The translations under genes were made by a program, and so were the position numbers. The notes below the pieces were generated by a model. That model saw only the letters and a program-made list of their open reading frames with translations, had not been told where the DNA came from and did not search any database. From Apteryx mantelli (taxonomy: Eukaryota > Chordata > Aves > Apterygiformes > Apterygidae): 64,000 bases of DNA. The DNA is taken from contig NC_089979.1 in NCBI RefSeq assembly GCF_036417845.1, forward strand, positions 23,935,958 to 23,999,957. Direction: 5' to 3'. Within the stretch, counting starts at the first letter, position 1, and every line of letters begins with the position of its first letter. Shown in pieces: positions 25,750 through 39,269 of this stretch.

Positions 25750-26540
25750 AGAGAGGTCAGCCAGCCCCTTCCCGCGCGCGGGGTGCGTGGAGCGGGCGGC
25801 TGGCGGGCCGTCACTGGCGCCCGGGGCGAGCAGCGCCGCGAGGTGCTGGCGCCGCAGGAAGGGGCGCTGGGCTCGCGCGGCCGCCCGGCGGCGGGCAGCC
25901 TGGCGCCTGGTTTGTGGGAGACGGGCAGGTAATCCGCGGGAGGGAGCATGACATGGGGCAAGGAGCTGCCCACGGAGCCGGGCTGCACGTGCAGGAGGTC
26001 TCCGGCTTTGCCGGTGGGTCGGGGGCTTGGCCGGGAACTGCCGCCGCTTTGGTCTCCCAGCAACATTACTGCGATCACCATGGCAATGGCGCAGAGCCAG
26101 GGACGGCACGACCGGAGCGTGCCTGGGATTCCCTGCGCCTCTCCCACGTCCCGGCCACAGGCACCGTCCTGCGGAAACGCCGCGTGAGAACAAGCAGTGC
26201 CGTTTCCCAAGCAGGGTCTGAGCCGCGTGCGGTAAGTAAGGGCTGGGCACACGCTGGGCCAGCTGCTCGTCCTGCGCACAGGAGCGGGGGAAACACCGGC
26301 GGGCGATCCCGCGGCCAAGGATTGCACCATAAATAATCCGCGCGGGGAGACAAGTCACAGTTGAGTAATCTGCCTTAATTCTGCCTTAATTCTCGTGTTT
26401 CTGAACTTCCGAGCGCTTGTCTTCGCAGCCTATCCGTGCTTGCGGCTCCGGCACCACAGCCGACGCCGTGGCACGCTGCGTACCATCAGGGCGTTGCAGG
26501 CGCTCTCCGACCTGGCGAGAGCGGCAGGTCAGATTTACTC
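25750..26540. promoter_or_regulatory. Orphan CpG island 3 (strongest outside DPY19L4)
   Basis: About 25770-26330 has the highest CpG density in the window apart from the DPY19L4 promoter ('ttcccgcgcgcggggtgcg', 'ctcgcgcggccgcccggcgg'), with a second patch at 26410-26540. It lies about 13.5 kb upstream of the DPY19L4 start. Overlapping open frames exist on both strands (238 codons on minus, 140 on plus) but match no family I know, so they are treated as composition artefacts. A promoter for a non-coding RNA or for a gene whose exons I fail to recognise is the main alternative. Confidence 0.5.
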
Positions 26541-29500
26541 CCCTAGCAGGACTGGACCAGGCGCATTTCAGAAATGTTCTCGGCAGCAGATGAGCCAAGG
26601 CGCTTGGCTTTTTACCTGTCCCTGTTTCCCTTATTCACTGCAGACCATTTGAAATGTCTTGGGGAACCTGGTGGAAGGTAAAAGTCAAGTACAGTGCATC
26701 CCAGTTATTACCTTATTTGCTCTCACAGATACTGGAGCACCTTGAAATATCTATCGTTCTCACATGAGTAAAATAATCTGAATAGTATTAAAAAATTGGC
26801 TGGCATTTGGGTAAATAAGACAAATACTTTTTCCTAGTATGATCTATGGGTCATATTTTATTTGACTAGTCAGGCCACTTTAAGATAGTAATGAAACTAC
26901 TTCTAAACCCTTTACTTATTTTAATCACCCTTTATTTAATTTAATCAAAAGAGCATTGCTGTTGATTATATCTGGTTTTAAAAGTGCTTCGTTTTGCAGT
27001 CAGGAGCAAGGGCAATGACGTGCTTTACGGATCAGCTATAAAATGCAAGCGACAAGGAGTAAAGAAATTTGAAACGTCACATGAAAAGTTATCCTCAGCC
27101 ATGGCAGAGCACTTGCAAGTAATGAATCTGTGTGGAGAAAACAGGGACCGCTATGTACGCTCAAAGGGGAAGAAATTCATCAATAAAATTGGATGAGCGA
27201 CTATAATTGTAAATGCTGTTTCAAAAATGTTAGCAGTGAGCCAGGTCAGAAAATGGTTCTCAAATATCTTAAAGCGACTGATCAGTTATTACATTACTCA
27301 GAAAAATCAGCCGGGTCCCAATGCTGCAGCGACTTTGGCAAATGATCAGCACCGTCAGCGAGGATAACCTCATTTCCAGGCCACTGCTGGGAAGAGCCGG
27401 CCACCCTTGTTTTGCTCTCTACTTAGTTTTCGTCTGCACATTATCGTAAACTGGTATGATGTTGTTCTGGTTTCCAAACACTCACGGTTAGGCTACTTAT
27501 AAACAGCATGATTGTAACTTCATCCATGGAAATCATGGTGGATCCATTTACAGGATATTCATTTGCACTTGTGTAATTGAGTGGCAGATTCTCCTTCAAC
27601 CTGCATGCTCCTGCCTGGCTTTCTTCCTGCTTGCTTGTTTTCAATTACTTATAATGCGCACCCTAATGCTCTTAATAACTTCACTCATGAAATCCACATC
27701 TGCAGCAGGCTTTTAATTTACAGCTCCAATGTTATTGTGCTCATTTTCTTTCTTTCCACTAACAAAGCAGCTATTGATGTTTCAGACATTAGCGGATGAT
27801 TTAAACATCGGGGGAGTGTGCAATGTACGACGCTCCCTCCTTTGGCAGCACCGTCCTTGCCGCCAGCCCGGCACCGCATGGGACAGCGTTGCTCCGGCAT
27901 GGAGCAGCCCCTCGCCCGGACGAGCCCTGAGCATCCTGCTCCTGCACAGACACCGTGGGGCACCTCGGCTACAGTGGCTGGCCCTCACACAAAGCAGCCC
28001 ACCGTCTGCACCCCAAATCCTCATTGCTTGTACAAAGCCATCAGGAGTTTCAACGTGATCAGGAATTACAAAGAATCCCGATTCTTTGGTTACTCACATG
28101 GCAGTATGGTTTTCATAAATTACCGCATAGCATGGAGTCATCCACACACTAACAAATCGCAGATCAGGACATTAACTTGGAAGTCATGGTATTCTTTAAA
28201 AAACAGTAATGTTTTGGGTACACATTTGCCTTCAGTGTTTTGAGTCTTTATGTTTCCAAGTTTCTGTCTGATCACAAAGGCTGGGAGTTTGCTTTTTTTT
28301 TTTTAAATCAAAACAAAACAAAGCAAAAATAAAAAGATAACTGAGATTCTTCCTCAGGCACATGACTTCTGGAATATAAGTTTAAAAAAATCAAAACAAA
28401 CATAGAAAGTTTTAGATGTCAAGAGAAGCAGAACCACTGAAAATGTTAATCTGTGCATGGTTTTTATTGCGCTATATGAGTAAATAAATTATGAGGTCAA
28501 ATAGCAATTAACAATTGTGATATAGGATCTACATTATAAAAAGTCCTGTTTGGTTTGGATTTTTAAACATAAACTAAGTAATTTTCTTAAGAACTATGTT
28601 TAATACACACGTACTTTAAAAGCTCTTTTACTCTGCAATATGTGAAATAAATAAGAAGCGAAGTCTGTATTTACATACAATAAACGTGCAGTGATGTGTT
28701 TTGAAAAGGACGAGAGTTAATATTGCGTGAAAAGGGCTACAGCTGGAGGTGGACGTATTGGACTCTGGATGTTGAAGGCTTTTGGGATGCAGAGGGAGCT
28801 GTATGGATTTAACTGTTAGTTTTGTTGGGAGTTTTTCTGGGTCTTGTTGGTAAAGTCGTGATTCAACACTTTTTTAATTGAAAAGAGACAAAAGAGGTTT
28901 CTTTGGAAAAAATGAAAGACGGGTCTCAAACAAAACTTAAATGCTAGCTTAAAGGAAAGAAAATTTATATTAAAAGTTATAATGTTCTATATTAAAAACT
29001 AGATTGTAATAAAATATAATTAATAATTACGTATAAAATAAACTATCAAGAGGATGTTAACAGAAGTTTTGTGGACCCCTCTGTTGACAACATGCTAGAC
29101 TAGCCACGTTCTCCAGCCTCCTTTCCTCCTCCGTCTCTCCTGTGTGCCTGCTGCTGTCGAGCTGCGTTACGCTTCTTGCACCTCTTTCCGCCAGCTGCAG
29201 GGGGACCACTGGCCCCAGCTGCACACCGAGCTTTTGGGGGACTGAGGATAGGCGAGAGGAATCCCACCTCTTTTCCTGCCCCGGTTAACTCGCTTTTCCT
29301 GGTTTTCCTGGGGTTACACCGTGCTGAACTGTTCGGCCCTAAAGGAAAAAAGAGGAACCAGAACAACCGAAGCAGAAACAGGATTGCACTGGGGACCTCC
29401 AATGAAAAGCATTTAAATTGAGTTCCAAAAACAGGACGGAAACATTCATTTGTGTCGTGTTTTAAGTGACCCAGCTTTATAAAACAGCATTGGTAAGAGT

Positions 29501-32500
29501 GAAGGAAGGAAGGGGTCTGCTGTCCTTCCCCGCAAAATGCACAGATGTTGCTATCACTGCCACGGGGCCTCAGATCGAGCATGACAGGAGCCAATAACGC
29601 AATAAAGCAGTGTGAAATCAAAAGCAGGCACTCGTAGGAACGTAAGAGAAAGGAGCAGAAAATTAGCTAACTCTGCACTGAACAGCCTAATACAAAGGAG
29701 GCGAGTGGCTGCAATTTGTCGGCTACCCAGGATTCAAAGGAGGCTGAAGTTCTCCCACAAAGGCAGCGTCGGAGAGGGGCATCTCGGACGGCGCTGGGAC
29801 AGGTGCTCAGTCAGGAAGGGAGTCCTGTCCTTCGCCACCCTTAACCTGTGTGCGGATAAATACGACGATTCAGTGTCCCAAATGACTGCAGCATTTCAGG
29901 CCCCTAACCTGACCCCCAGCTCCGCGTTTATTAAAAGCATTGTTTATTGATGCTAATGATCACCGGGTAAGCCTCTATCTTTTGCTGATATTCTGTCTTC
30001 ATAAGGGTTGATGCAAGAGGGGTTGGAAATGTTTCACGACCAATCTCTTCTATCCTATGTAATTCCCAGGTGAAATCAGCTCTCAGGCACCCCAGCTTAC
30101 ACACTGCCAAGCCAGGAGACAGCATCTTGGCACAAGCACGTTTAAATCCCCCAGGTGCAGGGAATGAGAAACAAAGATTCATTACAGCAATAAAGTTTCA
30201 GCCTTCTAGAGATGAGGTCAAACAAGAGCAGCAGAGGGCTGGCAAACGAGAGGGCAACATCTTATGTATATGTGAGCTATAAATAAGCCTTCCAACACCC
30301 GTCTGCTCAGAAGGGCCACTGTGAGTGAGAGTATCTGCCTCATAGCTGAGCACTTTTCAAAGCAAAAAACATCCATGGGGCAGTGCAGAGAAAGTAGGAT
30401 TTTTCTATCCGAATTTGCTTGCGTTGCTTATTTACCTTTGAACCTGATGGGTGAGTGATGAGTCATGATGTTTTCTGTGCATCTAAAGCGATGGAAATGT
30501 GGTACATATTACCGGTGCTTTGAACAATTTTGTGTTTACTAAGAATCATTTATTCATAATGGTTGAAATCCAGCATTTAGTGTAAGAACTGTTTGTCACA
30601 ATCAAATCTGGAAGCCGAACGGGGGCGCGCAGGAACGCTACCCACCTATTTCAAATCAGTGTTCCTGAGAACACAGGCTTGTATTAATCTGATTATATCA
30701 CAACGTATTAGTATGTTTTGTTACAGTCTGAAAGTTACTGATCAAAATGACAAAGGAGATGGGCAAGTACAAGTAATATCAATGTTACAACATGTTGCCA
30801 TAACATTTCCAAGAAACTGGAACCTCCTGGGAGTGGCGTAGGTGGCGTTCACTCACCTCCGAGCCTCACTCTCTTAATAAATTGCATTTCTCCACAACTG
30901 CACATGCCAGAGTCTGCCTTAATTTAGACTCTGTTCTCATAATGTCCCGAACTCCCTCAGCTGCCATCCTATTGAGGGCACAAATGGCAGCCAAAATTTC
31001 CCGGGACTGGTCTCATAAGCACGCTGCTGCTCATAGCAGCTCAGCAGAGTTAAACGACGTACACCCTGGCTTGGATTCAGTTCAGTATTTCTCTAAATGC
31101 CAACGCAAAAAAATGGGGGCAAGGAGGATTAGGGAGGAAAAGACTTTTCCTCACTTTGTTCCAAACTCTGGAAGCAAATGTAGTACCCGCAAAGTAATTC
31201 TTCTGTTAGCCCTGCTAAGGAAAGGCAGCAACGCTAGTGTTCTAGCAGTCTGTCTGCTTTCTGCCCACTCACAGAGGTACTCTTTACCCTGGCTATGAAC
31301 TGTCTAAAACAAAAAATTTATTGTAGGAGACTGGCTATTGATTTGCAGCCCTGCACATCTGGAAGACATGAAACAAAAGTCCATTCTTTAAACTAATGAA
31401 AGTTTAAACTCTATCATAAGAAATTGTTTCAGTATAAAATGAACTGATGTTCTGACTACTCATAATATATGTTTGGTTTTACTTTATAGCAAAATCCTGT
31501 TTACAAAACTCACCAGAGAAGTTTCAATGATATTTGTGGGATTATTTGACTTCAGTAAAACCCAATTTGGCCCCAACAGAGATTAATTATACCCTCCTGA
31601 AGTATTCCAGGGAAGGATTATGTGATTGCTCCTTCTCGGGTCCCTAATGTCTATGGGATGAATACTGTTGTCTCTCATGATACTATCCATAATGTTTTCT
31701 AAGAATGAAACAAATAACCTAGCCCATGACCAAGCAATTCAAGTAAACTTTCTCTCTGGGAGGGAATCCAGGTTCCCTCTCTGTCTCTGTTTCACTCCTT
31801 CATATCTCTGCCAAAAATGAAGAGTTCAAGGACTCAGCCTAAATTTCCTGTCAACTCCTGTCCAAGCCATCACTGTTGACATCCAGTCTCCCCGAAAAGG
31901 AAGGTATTATCTGCCTCTTGTCAACAAACATCATTCCCTCTGCAATTCCTAGGGCAGGACCGAACTCTTCATCTGTAAGTTCAAAGTTACGTAAACCTGG
32001 GAAGGAGATTCAGCAAATGACTCCAGCATTGATGTATGCAGGAAAAGCAGCACAGACCACTAAGCTCAGCCACAAAGCTTCATTTCTCAAGATTCTCCTG
32101 TCAGAGAAACACTACAAATATTCAGCACTTTCACTAGCAATATGCACCAACAAGAAAGATGTTTGCTCGTCCGAACTTATACAAAATCTCCTCATAAATT
32201 ACTCATTAATGACAGATCACTAATCCACCTACCATCCAGGATGCCTTTTACCTCTGCAAAAAGTACTTGCATAGTCAATTCAAAAACACCCAGAAAGATT
32301 CACAAGGAAGCAAAGAACCTGTTTTTGTTTTGAGATCACTATATTCAGATTGAATGTCAAGTTTAGCCATTTTTTGCTTGAACAAACCCAAGCTTTTTTT
32401 CTCTCCCTCCACCTGCCAAAGTATATTTCTTGCCTCTTCTGTAAGTATTATAATAAGATATTACAGTAAGAGCCATAATAACACCAGTTATAATACCACT

Positions 32501-35500
32501 GACAATAAATAACTTGCACTGATATAGAGCCTTTCCTCTGGGGATCACACTGTGCTTTAAAAAAAATCAGTGTAGGCATCTCCTCCACAGCTTCTTTTTG
32601 AATGGAATAAACTGAGATCCCCGCCTAGCCGGCTTGTCCCTTCAGTGGCATTGCTCCCTTTTGCTCCCATCTCTAAGTACATTTATTCAACACAATGTGG
32701 TGTTATCTAGAGCACCCTGAATGAGCTAAACAAGCTATCGTAGGTACCAGAAGTGATATGGCTACTTTAGCCAGAAGCAGAAAGTAAATTCAGCTACAGT
32801 GAGCATTGCAGTAACACAGCTGCGGTGCTTTCAGTACTCAAGTTTTGATAAACTTTATGCATATCAGGTCAGCAGAGAAGGTTGGTGGGGCTGTTGGAGA
32901 AGAAATATGGAATCGCAAAAATGAGTCAGAGGAGAATGGCACAAATAGAAACGTGGAGACTTCAGATGGAGGAGGAACAAAATAGCTAAATCATGGCTTG
33001 TACGCTTTGATCTGCTACCCCAGCTGATAGCAATGTGCCTGTGAGGAAGCGAGTCAGTTTGCAAACGAGCTGGTAATACTCCAGTAGCACTGTGAGCTTT
33101 GACATGCGGGGCAAAGCAGTCCTGTCTGTCAGACCTCTACTTCAGAAGACCCAGTTTTATCACTGCATCAGTCTCTCATCTTCATTAATTACTATAGAAA
33201 TGGTAGGCAGTAATCCATTTACTGTACAAGAAGCAGGAAACAAAGTATTATGAACCAATGCCTTAGCTAGCCCAAACAGGATAGGCAAAGCTGCTTTCGT
33301 CAATGGTGATTCCCCAAGAAAAGCACTTATGTAACAGTATAGTTATGCATAATCATAAAGTGATGCATGTCCTGCTTACTTGGTAGATCTATTTGTTCCA
33401 TGCTTTTTTCATAATGTGCTGTGTCTCATAAAAGCAGTTACACAGGGTGATGGAGGGGCCAGTAAAAGTAATAATTTCAATGCTGCAATTTAATTCGCAC
33501 AACGCTTGGTTTGGGGAGTATCAGTTCTGGGAATGATGTCAAAGCGCAGCGATGCCAACCATGAGTCAAGGAGAGCACAGTGAAGAGAACAGGACTGCCC
33601 TTCCCGGAGTACTAAACAGGACTCGTACTTTGCCATAACTAACTGTATGACCTACTTCTGCTGCTCAGAAAACTGCAGCTGGGATTTCGGAGCTGCCTCA
33701 GAGTTCACAATCCAAATCCCAGGTGGAAGCTGCCCCTGCTAGGAACTGCACAGAGTCCAATCCGCTTCTTTTCCCACTGTCTAGGAAATTCTAGCACATA
33801 ACAAACAGGGCGGCAGCTCAGTAATAGCTACAGCCAACCTGCCTGGGTGGACCGTGTTTTGCCCATGCTGAAGTCTATTTCTACTCGCTCCACTGAAAAG
33901 CAGCACCAGCTGCAGAGAGCTGCTCGAGTCCAAGACGTTTTAATAACACTGGACGCAGATCTTGAGGAGGGACCTAGTCTCTCCTTAGCGTTAGGGTTAT
34001 TAGTTGCATTACTGATTTATAATCTTCAAACACCAGGCCAAACTCATTCCTGTTTAAAGCTGGAAACCCATCAAAAGCAATGATATCGCCCCTCCTTCTG
34101 CCAGCAGTAAATATGGCCTGACAGGCCAAGGGCATAGGGTAAGTGTTTGAGACACTGCATTCAGCCAAGGAAATGTGCCTGACTAGTATATTTAATAGGA
34201 TACTAATGCATGAATGCATTAAAGATTGCACTGCACCACTTCTCTGAAAAATACTTATGTGAAAAAAGGCAAGCACGATATCTCAAGAGCTACTTCCTGT
34301 ATGTGCTCAATCATTTCTGCTGATGTTGGTGCCAAGGACGGGGTTTTAGTAACTTCCAGTCATGCGAGCCCTGCCCTGTGGAGACAACACAGCTACTGGG
34401 AAGTGACCTGGATTCTGGCACTTGTTTTGCACCAGCCAAAATGTTTGCTACGTTCTCATCAGCAACACCTGTGCGATGCCACCAACCGCACTGTCATCAC
34501 ACGAGTGTCACAGGGGATGCCACTGGGAGCCGCAGAGGCCACGTCGCTCTCGGCCAAGCAGCTGATTAGTGGTGACGATGCTGCCTGGGAGGGCAAAGGG
34601 CCAGGCTGCCTCTCCATGCCAGCAGGACGGGCTGCAGCGAGCAGCCCCTCATCCTCGGAGAGGCAGCCCCATCAGCCAGCCTCCGGGGACAAGAGAGCTG
34701 CCAGGCTCTGAATTCTGCAGGACATGGCTGAAAAAGCAAAGCCGTCTTACCCTAGGGAGGGAGGACAGGAATTTCAGAAAAAAATCACACGAAAAATGCA
34801 GCTTTGACCAACTGTAAAACAAAAAGTCCAGCTCTGATCCAAAAGAAGTGATAGTGAATCTGAGACATGAGCTGCAAGGAGTGTTGTCATAAGCAACAAA
34901 AAAATTGCATTTTAGTAAGAGCTGACCAATGTCCTAGGTGGCAAAGCATGAGTCAAAGGAAGTGCTGAGCGGTGAGTCACCTACCTCAAAGGGCTGATCC
35001 TTGGGCAAAACGCAAAGTGGCAGCCTGGAGAGAAGAAGGAGTACAGGAAAGAAGAGTGGCAATGGCAAAGCACTGGACCTCCTCAGAGAGCGGAGGCCAA
35101 GCTGAGGGCAAGGCTGGTACAAGCCAGTTACATTCCCTTACAGTTATTTCTGGCCAGGCACATAATATGCTGAGTGTTTTACAAATATAAGGGTCAGGCT
35201 GCTGCCCTGTAGATCTCACTAAGACACAAACAAGAACTAGATCAAGAAGAGAGGGGGAAACGGTACAGGAAGCAACTCATCACTAAAGGGAAGGGGACAG
35301 GCTGAAATAGATAAATAAATATATAGGTATGTACGTATGCATTATGTTTTTCTCCCTTAATCCTTTACCACAACTTAACTACTGATTTAGTGCTTTGCAG
35401 ACATTTGGGCTTGCAATTACCAGCCAAAAAGGCCAGTGCAATTTGGGGGCACATATGCAAAAGCTGTGGAGAGACTCATTTCCCGTGGCAATCTGGTCGG

Positions 35501-36199
35501 GCAGCAGCCAGACTGTCCTAGTCAGTTCCTTGGTTCTGGGCAGAACAACCTTGGCCAACCACAGCGAGCTCAAAATAAGAGCAATACAAGCAATTAGCCA
35601 GCTGACGTGGCTTGAACTTATGAAGAAAGATGAAAAGAGAAAAACTAATACAGAAAATTACAGGTCAGATAAAGGCAATTGTGATAATGATCAATGCATT
35701 TTTGGAGGGTGAAAACACAAAGAAGGGTTAGAGTTATCTAAGGTGGTAGAAAAAAGGATGGAGAAGTCTATAGGGTTGTTAGAGGGAAGGAGAACAAAAA
35801 ATGGACAGGAGAAGAGGCTGCACAGCACCAGACAAGTCTAAACACAGACTGATTTACGAGGTAGCTCTAGATTACAGGGAAGCATTAGAGGTAATGGGAC
35901 AAAGTAAAGAAAATGAATGTGTAGGGTCTCATGCTGTTTCAAGGATGGTATTGGAAAACTACCTAAGAAATAGTAAATAAAAGTATAAGAGGCAGGATAG
36001 AAAACATGCAGGAGAAAAGGAGGAAGGTAGTCTAGGTAATCACATCAGTAGTGTTTTCTGATTTGAGGGAGATGATAGAAGGGATAAGAAAAAAATACCA
36101 GGGCCCCAGCGGAATTCAAAACAGAGATTTACTACTACAGGATTCAAGAAAAAAAAAAGAACAGAGTCAGAAACATGTTTCCACGTGCCTTACTCAGTT
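26541..36199. other. Intergenic, no gene recognised
   Basis: This is ordinary, mostly AT-rich DNA. 28280-29060 is especially A/T-rich and 3'UTR-like in composition, with several AATAAA words, but no upstream coding exon connects to it. A phrase around 34030-34130 resembles old repeat DNA. Open frames here (up to 173 codons, 29100-29621 minus) match nothing I recognise. Confidence 0.55.
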
Positions 36200-38340
36200 T
36201 CTCTGGTGCAAATCTAAATCAGCTCTATTGATTTAACAGATATTAACCACACTTTACAATGAAGCAGATGACAGTAGAATCTGACTCACTTATATCTTGT
36301 GTGAGGAAGGCGAGACCTAAAAGGATCAAAAGCACTGGAAGCTGCACTGAGATAAAGTAGGAAGAGAATTCAACAGGTGGAAAAATCTGAAAGGTTATAT
36401 ATGATATTCAGGGGCTCTCTCATGAAAAGAATTTTTTTTTAGGGGGTGTGAGGTATACTTTGTGCAAATGTAAAGGAGACGGGTTCCAAAGATACTTTTC
36501 TTCTAGTTAATAAAAAGGCCTTTTGCCGTTACATATAAGCAACACATTATGGAAGAGCACCTAATACTTTCAGGAGGAATTGCCCACCCTGACAATTTGT
36601 TGTCCCAATCCTTCTTACCGTGTTGGGTACCAAGGGGGAGACAGACACAGAGCAAGAGAATGCCCTGGAAGCACACGAGTTCTGTGCAGCTTGCATCTCT
36701 TTTTGTGCACTTTAATTCTCTGACTGCTTAATTCCAGTTTTAAGCATTGGTTACATATTGTCATTATCCCTCCTTTTCCCCACACTTATTTCCTTATGTC
36801 CCATAACAGATGGGAAGATGTAGGATTTTTTATTCAACTCCTTTTTGGTTATATATACTAGACATCTGCAGGACAAGGAAACATAAATGATAACTGCCCT
36901 ACACAGAGCACAGCGCAAAACCTTAGTCCCACAAACACTTATGCAGGTAATAATTTTTAAATCCCAGTAGAACAAATACAACTTTGGGGAGGGGAAGGGT
37001 CTGAAATAATAAAAATAAGCAAAAAATTGGCATACTGATAATACAGAACCATAAGTTAGAAGCTAGAAAATTGAACCCAAAAGGCTGAAATTAGCAGAAA
37101 AGGTGAAATATCCACAGTATTTACCTGATTATTGAAATTAAACTTTACAAACTTTTTTAGACATGTGAAATATTTAATTTCTTTAACAGACAGAAATTAT
37201 GACTTAGAATATTTATGAAATAAAAAAGTACGCATTCTTTGCTTCTGAATAATGACAGATATGCCCAGTAGTAGTGCTTTCTACTGAGGTACATTTGTGT
37301 ATTTTTTGCCTCATGACATCTCTAAAACAGAGAAAAAATATTGTTAAAATAGAAAGCATCAATATCATGGACTTGTAAACAAGATGAAAAGTTATGTCTG
37401 TAGAGCTTAGAAATAATACAAAAGTAGAGAACTAATGCGATAATGCAGATACATGATGCATGTTTGAATAGAAGAAGCTTGGAAAAAGAACACAACATCT
37501 GTACATTTATTCATTTTAATGTATTACAACACAATGTTTAGGGCACATAATAAGCTGTCAAATGAAGTAACTTTCATATAATATTGATTATAAAAAGCAT
37601 TTTGGAAGATTTAAGTACAGCAGTAGTAACACTTTCAATATTACTCTTAAAAATTATTTCAGTCTACTCATTCTGAGAGAAAGAAACTTGCATGAAAGAT
37701 GATTTACAGTTCTCCTTCCTTCAAATTTGCAATTTTTCCACAAAAAACCTTGGGAAAAAATGAAAAACAAGGGAGCAGGTTAGGGGTTTTCTTTCCCCCC
37801 TTTCTCTGTTATATGTACATTTATGCATGTAATTAACCTTATGTGCACATGTAGTTCTACTGAATTCAAACACATGCTAGAGTGTTAGTAGAAAAGTGTA
37901 GCTGCACAAAAAATGTAACATGATACTGTATCAAACAGCAGCTAGGAGGAACACTGAAGAGCAAAATTTGCAGCATAACTGCACAGTCATTTGTTTTACT
38001 CCTGTCCATGTATTGATGGCCTAATTACAAATATTTAAAACTATTATTGTTGTTTTGGTTGCTATGATTATTTGTGCTTATTCCAGTAACTTAAAATAGA
38101 ATCAAGTTATGAAGAAAATAAAATAGATCAAAAACAATTACATTAAAAATGCAATGGATAATTTATGGATCATTAAAAACATAAGCAACTCTCTTAACTA
38201 TCCAATAAATCAACAGCTGCAAAAGTATTTTAAATTTTATTTAAAAATCCAGGAAACTTATAAATCTCATTTTATGTTCCAAGAGGATACACAAATTAGT
38301 TTAGTCTTTCCTTTCAGCTGCTAGACAAGTAACTAAATTG
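36200..38340. other. AT-rich intergenic block
   Basis: This long stretch is clearly AT-rich with almost no CpG, dominated by A-runs and 'taaaa' words, and it ends shortly before the DPY19L4 CpG island. Near 36925 the phrase 'cccacaaacacttatgcagg' resembles a widespread old sauropsid repeat. No gene or RNA recognised. Confidence 0.5.
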
Positions 38341-39269
38341 GTCTGCCAGTAGTTGATCAGACATTGGCCTTTCAGAAGACATGCAGCCCCTGAGGGGCAA
38401 TTCTTGCAAACCTCTGATAGCTTGTCAGACAGCTTGTTTCCGAGATGTTTAAATAAGCCCTGGTGCTCTGCTCAGCGATGCGCTCACGGAGCGGAGAGGG
38501 CAGGCCGCCTGGCGCTCCTGGGGTCACAGCCTTTGACACTGAATGAAGTCAAGGTGGCTGGACTTGGGCAGACCATGCCTGGGGAAGTCCCCCCGTGCAC
38601 ACACACCCCTGACGACAGGCAGATGGCACAGATCCACCTCTGTTATTTTGCTCTGTTCATTTCTAAACTGTGGGTTTGCAAATGTCGCAGTGTCTTCAGC
38701 TGTCTTTCAAAAGTCAGATGGGCACTGCCCTATTTCCAGAGGTGGTGATCCTAATCTGGCAGTTCCTCCTCAGGACAAGAGTCCCTCGCAGGACAGCAGC
38801 ATTCAGGCCAGAGCATAGGCACAGGCTGTGGTGTCTGCTCCCTGGCAGTGAACCTCTGTCCATCTCCACACATATCCTGGATCATTAGGGAGAGAGCCTC
38901 AACCTTCGACATTATCAGTCTGACTTAATATGCCGTAAGACAAAGAAAAATCTGAGCTGATGGAACGGAGCATCAGATCTGGCCCGAGCCCTCCAGCTTC
39001 TGCTAGACTATCTCTGCCAAGGCAAAGATCCTATGAACTCTTTTCCATGCTGTCCTTTTTGTTCTGAAGGCACACCCAGCAACCACCCACAAAACGACCC
39101 CGTTCCTTCAAATCCTTCCTTTGCCAGGATGCTGACAAGAACCGTGGTAACCCTTGGGCAGCTGGTACGCTGAGATGCCCACCTACCCCTCAGGTTTATA
39201 TTGTTTCATTTCTTCCTTATGCTCTTTCATCGGCCTCCCCTTATCCAAACATGGTCTATTTTCCTCAGG
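38341..39269. other. DPY19L4 upstream flank
   Basis: Mixed-composition DNA leads into the CpG island. No repeat or exon recognised. The open frame that starts at 39154 and enters the CpG island is in the same frame as the DPY19L4 start codon (see the finding on N-terminal extension). Confidence 0.5.

Noticed and set aside
25642..26358. 238-codon minus-strand open frame in orphan CpG island 3
   Set aside because: A second minus frame and several plus frames are open over the same DNA. The composition is Arg/Ala/Pro-rich and no domain is recognised.
28280..29060. AT-rich stretch with several AATAAA words, considered as a 3'UTR of an upstream gene
   Set aside because: No coding exon with a stop codon of a recognisable gene precedes it; AATAAA words are common in such AT-rich DNA.
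29100..29621. 173-codon minus-strand open frame outside the CpG islands
   Set aside because: It has no similarity to any family I know, no conserved motif and no splice partners. The C-terminal part is low-complexity. Chance remains the simplest explanation.
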